From assembly GCA_947480465.1 (NCBI GenBank), contig CANKCT010000053.1, positions 1 to 6,388 of the forward strand: a DNA stretch of 6,388 nucleotides. Reading direction: 5' to 3'. How positions within the stretch are numbered: the first letter of the stretch is position 1; each line of letters opens with the position of its first letter. The stretch is from Actinomycetota bacterium (GTDB taxonomy: Bacteria; Actinomycetota; Actinomycetes; Nanopelagicales; Nanopelagicaceae). Below the pieces are notes generated by a model that was given only the letters and a program-made list of their open reading frames with translations, was not told the DNA's origin and did no database searches. A program made the position numbers and the translations under genes. Positions 1 through 5,420 of the stretch are shown piece after piece.

Positions 1-699
1 GATAGTTGCGTGCACGGTTGGATTCAGAATCTCAACACCAGTAATTGTAATGAGTGGCGTTCCAAGACCTTGAATCTTTGCACCCATCGAAATGAGGAAC
101 TCGCCAAGATCGACAATGTCTGGTTCGCGAGCCGCGTTGTCAATAGTGGTCACACCATGGGCTAAGACTGCGGCAGTCATAATATTTTCAGTTGCTCCGA
201 CACTTGGGAAATCGAGTTCTACTCGCGCGCCAGTTAATCCATTTGGTGCTTCTGCCACGACATAGCCGTGCTCAATGTGCGCGTTGGCACCGAGAGATTC
301 CAATCCTTTAATGTGAAAATCTAAACCACGTGAGCCAATGGCATCGCCACCAGGCAATGCAACTTCAGCTTTACCGATGCGGGCAACTAAGGGGCCCAAC
401 ACATTAATCGAAGCCCGCATCTTTCGTACAAGGTCGTAATCTGCACGAAAGCCAGGCACACGTGGAACATCTATAGTGATGGAATCTCTCTCATGAATCA
501 CCGTGCAACCCAGGCGTGTCAACAAGTCGGACATGATTCCCACATCTGCAATTTCAGGGACATTGGTAATCGTTGTTTTTCCAGCGGCCAAGAGGGATGC
601 AGCCATTAATTTTAAAACTGAGTTTTTGGCGCCAGTGACTCTGACTTCACCGCGCAGTTGGGCACCACCAGTGACTCGAAATCTATCTAGGGATGCCAT
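1..699 (-). CDS. murA: UDP-N-acetylglucosamine 1-carboxyvinyltransferase (MurA), N-terminal part, cut by window edge
   Basis: MurA transfers enolpyruvate from PEP to UDP-GlcNAc in the cytoplasm, the first committed step of peptidoglycan synthesis. The window holds 233 codons from the start; the family is usually about 420 residues, so the C-terminal part lies beyond base 1. The reading begins [12 protein letters not shown] and shows the substrate-binding GAKN motif (K25, N26), the RASI segment (R95) and the active-site loop [11 protein letters not shown] at 115-125. The residue that is Cys115 in E. coli is Asp119 here (codon at 343-345). Mycobacterial MurA has the same change, which underlies intrinsic fosfomycin insensitivity. 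The ATG at 699 is chosen because a TAGACT hexamer ends six bases before it and the family N-terminus starts there. It is divergent from the adenosyltransferase gene, an arrangement I recall from Mycobacterium tuberculosis. Identity is nearly certain. Confidence 0.97.
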   Translation of the reverse strand, partial: MASLDRFRVTGGAQLRGEVRVTGAKNSVLKLMAASLLAAGKTTITNVPEIADVGIMSDLLTRLGCTVIHERDSITIDVPRVPGFRADYDLVRKMRASINVLGPLVARIGKAEVALPGGDAIGSRGLDFHIKGLESLGANAHIEHGYVVAEAPNGLTGARVELDFPSVGATENIMTAAVLAHGVTTIDNAAREPDIVDLGEFLISMGAKIQGLGTPLITITGVEILNPTVHATI

Positions 700-705
700 G
701 GGAGC

Positions 706-711
706 AGTCTA
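706..711 (-). promoter_or_regulatory. Probable -10 element of murA, leaderless type
   Basis: On the minus strand TAGACT fits the TANNNT -10 pattern and is followed by exactly six bases and then the murA ATG, so transcription would start at or next to the start codon. No Shine-Dalgarno sequence is present. A weak -35 candidate (TTCACC, 735-730) would lie inside the opposite gene with an 18-base spacer. Inferred from position and pattern only. Confidence 0.6.
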
Positions 712-715
712 CTTA

Positions 716-721
716 TAGGCT
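716..721 (+). promoter_or_regulatory. Probable -10 element of the cobalamin adenosyltransferase gene, leaderless type
   Basis: TAGGCT fits TANNNT and is followed by six bases and the ATG at 728. It lies four bases from the opposing murA hexamer, so the two promoters are back to back in a 28-base gap. I see no good -35 match upstream, where any such element would lie inside murA. Confidence 0.55.
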
Positions 722-727
722 ACGGGC

Positions 728-1300
728 ATGGTGAATTTAACGCGTATTTACACAAAGACTGGCGATGACGGGACTACATCTCTTGGAGACATGAGCCGAA
801 CATCAAAAAATGATCCTCGACTTGAGGCATATGCCACCGTTGATGAAGCTAATTCCTATATTGGTGTAGTCCTTGCCACCAACGGCATAAGCGAAGAAGT
901 GCGTGCATTACTTGTTCGGATTCAGAACGACTTATTCGATGTCGGCGCTGATTTGTGTACACCAGTCGTAGATTCACCTGCCTTCGAGCCATTACGAGTT
1001 CTTGAAAGCCAAGTTACATATCTAGAGGAGCAGATAGATAAATACAACGCCGATCTTGAATCGCTGCGCTCTTTTGTTTTGCCATCAGGAACACCGGCAG
1101 CTGCACATCTTCACGTAGCTCGAACTATTTTGCGTCGTGCAGAAAGATGCACATGGGCGGCAATTCATGCATTTGGTGGGGGAGTAAGTCCAACTACCGC
1201 TAAATATCTCAATCGCTGCTCTGATTTACTCTTTGTATTGGCTCGTGATGCAAATAAAGAAATTGGAGATCAACTGTGGGTCCCTGGGGCTAATCGGTAA
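728..1300 (+). CDS. PduO-type cob(I)alamin adenosyltransferase
   Basis: This cytoplasmic enzyme uses ATP to adenosylate cob(I)alamin, giving adenosylcobalamin for enzymes such as methylmalonyl-CoA mutase or class II ribonucleotide reductase. The 190-residue length is normal for a stand-alone PduO/MMAB enzyme. Visible motifs are the N-terminal ATP-binding stretch TKTGDDGTTSL (9-19), the segment from R31 and E33 through VDEANS (38-43), FVLPSG (116-121), ARTILRRAER (131-140) and LNRCSDLLFVLAR (161-173). D39, F116 and R132 match, with a constant offset of four, the D35, F112 and R128 positions recalled from the Lactobacillus reuteri enzyme. Small departures from the usual pattern are YATVDEANS for YGTVDELNS, CSD for LSD and PSG for PGG. 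The gene is divergent from murA and its end overlaps the convergent secreted-protein gene by 11 bases. No cobalamin synthesis gene is in view. Confidence 0.95.
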   Translation: MVNLTRIYTKTGDDGTTSLGDMSRTSKNDPRLEAYATVDEANSYIGVVLATNGISEEVRALLVRIQNDLFDVGADLCTPVVDSPAFEPLRVLESQVTYLEEQIDKYNADLESLRSFVLPSGTPAAAHLHVARTILRRAERCTWAAIHAFGGGVSPTTAKYLNRCSDLLFVLARDANKEIGDQLWVPGANR

Positions 1301-1904
1301 TTTCTACTGGCGTATAAATCGAAGAAGGAATTTTTTCATTCGTTGCATCATGGTGGCAGGTCGCTGTTATCCCCTTCAGGACGTGCTGTAATGCAATATC
1401 TTCTTTGCTAATTAACAGGACAGTTGTAATCTGTCGAGGGGCTGTTGCTCTTGCTAAAGTTCGGAGCGTTCCAAAAATTCGTGGCGTTTTATCGGTGGCT
1501 GAGGTAGTTCCTTGAAGTTTTGCATTAACTTCCCACCAAGTGCATCCATTTAGAGATGCCAGCTGAACTGCCCCACATGAGTATTTTTCACAGATGCGAA
1601 CACCATCTACGAGTTGGGCCAATTGACGTGTAAGCACAGGGCTATTTGATGCAGTACCAACCAACTCTTTTGCAGTTGGTATCTTGGCATAGACCTCGCC
1701 ATTTGATTTAAATCCAAGAGGAGGCCATTTTGGTGACGGTGAAGGAGAGAGTGTATTTTTCTTCTTAGCACTTAACTTGACCAACGTAATGTTCTTATCT
1801 TTGAACATTTCCTGAGGCGCTGGAGAAGGCGATACTGAAAGCGCGTTGGCATTTGGAGATATGAGTAAAGTTGCCAAAAAGACAACCAATAGCCGTTTAA
1901 TCAC
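1290..1904 (-). CDS. Secreted protein of unknown function with Pro-Ser linkers and four cysteines
   Basis: I do not recognise this family. Starting at GTG 1904 gives 204 residues: a signal peptide of basic MIKR, a hydrophobic core (about 5-16) and a likely signal peptidase I site after ANA (19-21). No lipobox Cys follows. Low-complexity SPSPAP (25-30) and SPSPSP (53-58) flank a lysine-rich stretch, like a cell-wall spacer. A probable folded domain runs from about 65 to 204 and carries Cys105, Cys110, Cys121 and Cys183, enough for two disulfides outside the cell. An ATG at 1943 is possible but would put 13 polar residues before the signal peptide and overlap the permease by 47 bases. The GTG gives the same 8-base stop/start overlap seen at the previous junction. 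As the last gene of the ABC unit it may assist or be exported near the transporter; this is inference. Confidence 0.8.
   Translation of the reverse strand: MIKRLLVVFLATLLISPNANALSVSPSPAPQEMFKDKNITLVKLSAKKKNTLSPSPSPKWPPLGFKSNGEVYAKIPTAKELVGTASNSPVLTRQLAQLVDGVRICEKYSCGAVQLASLNGCTWWEVNAKLQGTTSATDKTPRIFGTLRTLARATAPRQITTVLLISKEDIALQHVLKGITATCHHDATNEKIPSSIYTPVEITD
1897..1904 (-). promoter_or_regulatory. Stop/start overlap coupling permease to secreted-protein gene
   Basis: The minus-strand bases GTGATTAA contain the GTG start of the downstream gene and the TAA stop of the permease. No clear Shine-Dalgarno sequence precedes the GTG, so translation probably depends on ribosomes finishing the permease. 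The geometry is identical to the ATGAATAA junction at 2684-2691. Confidence 0.65.
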
Positions 1905-2691
1905 GGTCCCACTTGAATTTTCGTACTGAAAAGAAGACGCCAATAATTAGCCAGATTATCAAGATTGCAAAAGTTCGGTTGTTTTCCCAAGATTTAGCCA
2001 CTTCTTGAGTAGCAAAAGTATCCGGCAAAAATACTGATCGCATTCCCTGTGTGAGCCACTTCAATGGGAAAATTGCAGCGAATTGCTGCATCCATGATGG
2101 TAGTTGTGTGAAAACAAAAAAGACCCCGCTAAAAAACTGCAGAATAATCACAATAGGCGACACAACCGCCGAAGCCCCTCTGCCACTCTTTGGAACAATT
2201 GAAAAAGCGATTCCCAAAGCTGTAGAACAAGCACTTCCTAAGATAACCAACCAAGTGAAAGTAAGCCATTTTTGTGGGTCGGTAGGCATCTCTACATTGA
2301 AAAAAAGAATTCCAACACCCAAAAGCATAATAATTTGAAGCACCATGCTGACAATAATTAAAATTGCTTTTCCAATAAAATAGCTAGAAGCAGGCATCGG
2401 TGTACCACGTAAGCGTTTGAGTGCTCCAAAGTCACGTTCTAACGGAATAGTAATTGCTAAAGCTTGAAATCCTGTATTTACGAGTCCAGATGCAATCATG
2501 CCCGCCAGAAAGTACTGGGAAAAAGTCACCCCAGGTGCAATTGTGTCTTTAAATACTGAACCAAAAATAACAAGTAAAATTACTGGAAATAGTAGTGTGA
2601 AAACAACTGATTCTCTTTGGCGTGCAAACTGTCGAATTTCTAACCCACCACGACGCAGACCGAGCGATAGTGCACTTGGAATTTTATTCAT
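1897..2691 (-). CDS. ABC-2 type transporter permease (DrrB-like)
   Basis: This is the membrane subunit that would pair with the ATPase encoded just upstream to form an exporter. From ATG 2691 the protein has 264 residues, usual for single-domain ABC-2 permeases. Six hydrophobic segments are visible at about 28-46, 58-82, 104-131, 143-166, 173-194 and 239-256. Family landmarks are a basic amphipathic N-terminus, the cytosolic loop LERDFGALKRLRGTPMP (84-100) and FPLKWLTQGMR (208-218) before the last segment. The ATG at 2691 overlaps the ATPase stop by eight bases. A TTG at 2703 would add only four residues and is less likely. The substrate cannot be read from the sequence; relatives export drugs, lipids or polysaccharides. 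The gene ends in an 8-base overlap with the secreted-protein gene, pointing to one transcript. Confidence 0.93.
   Translation of the reverse strand: MNKIPSALSLGLRRGGLEIRQFARQRESVVFTLLFPVILLVIFGSVFKDTIAPGVTFSQYFLAGMIASGLVNTGFQALAITIPLERDFGALKRLRGTPMPASSYFIGKAILIIVSMVLQIIMLLGVGILFFNVEMPTDPQKWLTFTWLVILGSACSTALGIAFSIVPKSGRGASAVVSPIVIILQFFSGVFFVFTQLPSWMQQFAAIFPLKWLTQGMRSVFLPDTFATQEVAKSWENNRTFAILIIWLIIGVFFSVRKFKWDRD
2684..2691 (-). promoter_or_regulatory. Stop/start overlap coupling ABC ATPase to permease
   Basis: The minus-strand bases ATGAATAA hold the permease ATG and the ATPase TAA stop in different frames. No strong Shine-Dalgarno sequence lies upstream, so termination-reinitiation coupling is likely. 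It would keep the two subunits in matched amounts. Confidence 0.65.
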
Positions 2692-3535
2692 GAGTCTGCC
2701 CAATCATCGCAAGATAGATATCTTCTAGAGAAGGTCTGGTAACCGTGAGTTCTGGAATTTCACCATTGAAATGTGATGAAAGTTTATTCACAATTGCAGT
2801 GGGGTTATTCGTATTCTCCGACTTTATTTCCTGCCCCTCTCGCCAAGTGACAAGTGCCATTGCAGTGCTGCGGCCACCGAGAGTAGAAGGTGGAGAAACC
2901 TCAATAATTCTTCCATCATTAATGACTGCAACTCGATCAGCTAAAGCTTCAGCCTCATCCAAGTAGTGTGTTGTTAAAAGAATAGTTGTCCCATCACCAC
3001 GGAGCTTTTCAATAAGTGCCCAGAAAGCTCTGCGAGCTTCAGGATCAAAGCCAGTTGTTGGTTCATCAAGAAAGAGAAGTTCTGGATTTCCAACAATTCC
3101 CAGGGCAACGTCTAATCGGCGACGTTGACCACCTGATAGTTTTCGTATGAGTGACCCAGATTTCTCTTCTAAGCCAACTGAATGAATAACCTCTTCAACG
3201 TCGCGCGGATTTGAATAGTAACCACTGAAATGTTGAATAGTTTCAATGACGGATAAGTCTCCTGAATCGGATGTAGATTGCAAGACTATTCCTATGCGAT
3301 TTCGCCACTCTCGAGCCGCTTGCCCTTCGTCCTTTGGGTCGAATCCCAGCACATGGACACTTCCAGAATCTCTTGTTCGAAAGCCTTCAAGAATTTCAAC
3401 AGTCGTGGTTTTCCCCGCGCCGTTTGGGCCCAGTAAGGCAAATATCTCTCCTGATGCAATGGATAAGTCAATTCCTTTGACTGCATGGACCTGGCCATAA
3501 CTCTTGCGCAGACCAGTGACCTCAATTGCGTTCAT
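2684..3535 (-). CDS. ABC transporter ATP-binding protein (DrrA-like, ABC-2 exporter class)
   Basis: This 283-residue cytoplasmic nucleotide-binding subunit hydrolyses ATP to drive the permease encoded next. All functional motifs are present in order: Walker A GPNGAGKTT (36-44, K42), Q-loop Q86, signature LSGGQ (133-137), Walker B LLFLDE (153-158, E158), D-loop region TTGFDP (160-165) and H-loop H190. The C-terminal PSLEDIYLAM (268-277) is the hallmark tail of the DrrA/CcmA-like exporter ATPases. One residue pattern is slightly unusual, FDP where many relatives have LDP. The ATG at 3535 fits the family N-terminus and has TAGAAT ending six bases upstream, with no Shine-Dalgarno sequence, suggesting a leaderless mRNA. 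It is the first gene of a three-gene unit and is divergent from the small zinc-site protein gene. The substrate is unknown. Confidence 0.95.
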   Translation of the reverse strand: MNAIEVTGLRKSYGQVHAVKGIDLSIASGEIFALLGPNGAGKTTTVEILEGFRTRDSGSVHVLGFDPKDEGQAAREWRNRIGIVLQSTSDSGDLSVIETIQHFSGYYSNPRDVEEVIHSVGLEEKSGSLIRKLSGGQRRRLDVALGIVGNPELLFLDEPTTGFDPEARRAFWALIEKLRGDGTTILLTTHYLDEAEALADRVAVINDGRIIEVSPPSTLGGRSTAMALVTWREGQEIKSENTNNPTAIVNKLSSHFNGEIPELTVTRPSLEDIYLAMIGQTHE

Positions 3536-3541
3536 ACGGCG

Positions 3542-3547
3542 ATTCTA
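3542..3547 (-). promoter_or_regulatory. Probable -10 element of the ABC exporter operon, leaderless type
   Basis: On the minus strand TAGAAT is followed by six bases and the ATG of the ATPase gene. It is the best match to the TATAAT consensus among the six start regions seen here. I see no clear -35 element. It would drive all three exporter genes. Confidence 0.6.
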
Positions 3548-3563
3548 CCGCTAACTACTGTGA

Positions 3564-3569
3564 GAAAAT
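3564..3569 (+). promoter_or_regulatory. Possible -10 element of the small zinc-site protein gene, leaderless type
   Basis: GAAAAT keeps the key A at position 2 and T at position 6 and sits six bases before the ATG at 3576, but lacks the first T. A better-matching TACTGT at 3556-3561 would instead give a short leader of roughly seven bases. Which one is used cannot be decided from sequence. Confidence 0.4.
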
Positions 3570-3575
3570 AGCGCC

Positions 3576-3887
3576 ATGAGCCCGCGCAGAAACTACCCAA
3601 AAAACAAGCGGCCGAAAACTGAGGATCGTGAGATTTCACCTTCCAATCAAAGTTTTGAAGAGCATGATGATGGGCTCTATACCGTTCGAAAGTTAACTGG
3701 ATCTGCTTCAACAAAACCTTATCGTTGCCCTGGGTGCGACCAAATGATTCCCATGGCAACACCACACATTGTTGCTTGGTTAGAAGATGATGAAGAAAGT
3801 CGTAGACATTGGCACAGTGCTTGTTGGGCGAAGAAAGATAAACGGCGACCTAACACCGAACGTACACGTAATGCACCACGATATTAA
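3576..3887 (+). CDS. Small basic protein with a probable Cys/His zinc site, function unknown
   Basis: This 103-residue protein resembles a short actinobacterial family I recall being labelled 'ATP/GTP-binding protein', a name I cannot support because no P-loop is visible. The conserved-looking core is YRCPGC (49-54), PHIVAW (63-68) and HWHSACW (78-84). Cys51, Cys54, His80 and Cys83 give a CxxC-x25-HxxC pattern typical of treble-clef or LIM/PARP-like zinc sites, with His64 and His78 as alternative ligands. Both ends are highly charged and basic (MSPRRNYPKNKRPK and the KKDKRR region), suggesting nucleic acid or ribosome contact, but this is inference. There are no membrane segments or signal peptide. 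The gene is divergent from the ABC exporter operon and ends 13 bases from the convergent aldehyde dehydrogenase gene. Confidence 0.85.
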   Translation: MSPRRNYPKNKRPKTEDREISPSNQSFEEHDDGLYTVRKLTGSASTKPYRCPGCDQMIPMATPHIVAWLEDDEESRRHWHSACWAKKDKRRPNTERTRNAPRY

Positions 3888-3900
3888 TCAACCGAATTAA

Positions 3901-5382
3901 TTAACCAAATCGACCTTTAAGTATTTTAGTTAGTGCGATTACTAATCTGTCATCTTGAGGTCGACGTTTAAAACTGAGAAATTTAAGCGGTAAGTAAAAC
4001 CTAGTTCGAACAACTGTGCGCGCAAATGTATATTCTAAAAGACCTTCCGGGCCGTGAACTCGACCCGAACCGCTGTCTTTGACCCCACCAAATGGGACCG
4101 ATGCAACAGCTGCAAAAGCAAATGTTGAATTAATGGCAACCATTCCGCACGTGAGCTGTGAAGCAATCTGCTTGCCTTTGCGCTTGGACCACACGTTTGC
4201 CCCAAGTCCATATCGAGATGCATTCGAGAGCTCGATTGCTTGCTTCATCGATTGAACTCGATTGATAATAATAATCGGCCCAAAAGTCTCTTCTCGGATC
4301 GCAGTTGAGTCTTCGGGAACATCTATCAAGACAACTGGTTGCACAAAAGGAGCTTGTACTGAGTTCGGACCACCGTATACGCAAGTACCACCATCTGCGA
4401 TTGCGGCTTTGATATGTGATTTGATTACTTTAATCTGAGAAGGCATTGTTGCAGGACCGTAATTTCCATCACCCGGGGCACCTGCATGAATAGTGCCTGC
4501 AAGTTCTATTGCCCTAGCAATAAATTCATCGGCAACTTTTTCATCCACATAAACACGCTCTGCACCAATACAAGATTGCCCAGCATTTGCCATCGCCGAC
4601 CACATTGTTGCATCCACTGCACGTTTAACATCTGCATCAGCGGCAACAATGACGGGATCTTTACCGCCACACTCAAGCACAACAGGCGTCATAACACTTG
4701 CGCACTGTGCTGCGACTAACTTTGCGGTACGAGTGGACCCAGTAAATGAGAGTTTATCGATCTCGCTAATACACAATGCCCCTCCAGTTTCGCCCAAACC
4801 GGTAATAGTTGTGAAGATATCGGTGAAAGGTGCAATTTCTTTAAAACTTTCTGCAAGCCAGATTCCAACACCAGGTGTGAACTCACTTGGCTTGAAGACA
4901 ACAGTATTTCCTGCAGCTAAAGCATAAGCAATTGAACCTACAGGAGTGAAAACCGGATAGTTCCAAGGCCCAATGACTCCAACAACTCCCATGGGAGATC
5001 GTTCGACAGTTGCTGACATATTTGCCATTAATAATCCTGGACGGCGATAAGAGGTACGCATAATCGATTCTGCATGACGTGCTGCCCAACCAATATGACT
5101 CACCGCCATACTGACTTCAAGTCGTGCATCACTCATTGGTTTCCCGGTTTCAAGGCTAACTAATTCAGCAATGTCATCAATGCGTTTAATAATCAGTGAG
5201 CTCCAAGCAATGAGGACTCTCTTACGCCCACTGAAGCCAAGTTCCTGCCACTTCGTCGATGCTGTGCGAGCAAGTGCAACAGAGATTGCGACTTCGCTTT
5301 TACTCATAATCGGATACGTACCAATAACCTCATTGGTAACTGGATTGTGTGAGTTAAATATAGGTCTGCGTTTGGTAGCCAT
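3901..5382 (-). CDS. NAD(P)-dependent aldehyde dehydrogenase
   Basis: This cytoplasmic enzyme would oxidise an aldehyde to a carboxylate with NAD or NADP. From ATG 5382 it has 493 residues, normal for the superfamily. The full catalytic set is present: GPWNYP (138-143, N141 for the oxyanion), KPSE (164-167, cofactor-binding K164), FTGST (213-217), LECGGKDP (236-243, general base E237), GQSC (268-271, nucleophile C271) and EETFGP (364-369). The usual ELGGK reads ECGGK. A 35-residue tail (about 459-493) mixes hydrophobic and basic residues and may touch membranes or the dimer partner. The RVHGPEGLLEYT stretch recalls mycobacterial GabD2-type enzymes, so succinate semialdehyde is one candidate substrate, unproven. 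A TTG 30 bases upstream is in frame, but it overlaps the opposite promoter, and TACGCT lies seven bases before the ATG. Confidence 0.94.
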   Translation of the reverse strand: MATKRRPIFNSHNPVTNEVIGTYPIMSKSEVAISVALARTASTKWQELGFSGRKRVLIAWSSLIIKRIDDIAELVSLETGKPMSDARLEVSMAVSHIGWAARHAESIMRTSYRRPGLLMANMSATVERSPMGVVGVIGPWNYPVFTPVGSIAYALAAGNTVVFKPSEFTPGVGIWLAESFKEIAPFTDIFTTITGLGETGGALCISEIDKLSFTGSTRTAKLVAAQCASVMTPVVLECGGKDPVIVAADADVKRAVDATMWSAMANAGQSCIGAERVYVDEKVADEFIARAIELAGTIHAGAPGDGNYGPATMPSQIKVIKSHIKAAIADGGTCVYGGPNSVQAPFVQPVVLIDVPEDSTAIREETFGPIIIINRVQSMKQAIELSNASRYGLGANVWSKRKGKQIASQLTCGMVAINSTFAFAAVASVPFGGVKDSGSGRVHGPEGLLEYTFARTVVRTRFYLPLKFLSFKRRPQDDRLVIALTKILKGRFG

Positions 5383-5389
5383 GGTTGGA

Positions 5390-5395
5390 AGCGTA
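5390..5395 (-). promoter_or_regulatory. Probable -10 element of the aldehyde dehydrogenase gene, leaderless type
   Basis: On the minus strand TACGCT is followed by seven bases and the ATG at 5382. A -35 candidate TTCAAA (5418-5413) lies 17 bases upstream and matches four of six consensus positions. This placement supports the ATG over the upstream TTG as the start. Confidence 0.6.
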
Positions 5396-5407
5396 GTGGT
5401 GGAAAGA

Positions 5408-5413
5408 TACAAT
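5408..5413 (+). promoter_or_regulatory. Probable -10 element of the alpha/beta hydrolase gene, leaderless type
   Basis: TACAAT is a close match to TATAAT and is followed by seven bases and the ATG at 5421. TTGGAA at 5385-5390 is a plausible -35 with a 17-base spacer. No Shine-Dalgarno sequence is present. This is the best complete promoter in the window. Confidence 0.65.
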
Positions 5414-5420
5414 TTGAAGC

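Noticed and set aside
503..718. Plus-strand open frame inside murA reaching into the intergenic gap
   Set aside because: It is antisense to a clear MurA coding region, has no family resemblance and covers the murA promoter; it is a shadow frame.
1905..1943. Longer secreted protein starting at ATG 1943
   Set aside because: It would place 13 polar residues before a clean signal peptide and overlap the permease by 47 bases; GTG 1904 repeats the overlap geometry of the previous junction.
3292..3525. Minus-strand 77-codon frame inside the ABC ATPase gene
   Set aside because: It lies on the same strand in another frame of a gene with complete ABC motifs; its translation shows no recognisable features.
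3883..3901. ATTAAT / ATTAAT arms with a seven-base loop between the convergent zinc-site and aldehyde dehydrogenase genes, a possible terminator
   Set aside because: The six-base stem is A/T only and no T-run follows on either strand; it is too weak for an intrinsic terminator.
5383..5412. Longer aldehyde dehydrogenase starting at TTG 5412 (ten more residues)
   Set aside because: The TTG lies within the opposite hydrolase -10 element, and the ATG at 5382 has its own well-placed TACGCT hexamer and fits the usual family N-terminus.
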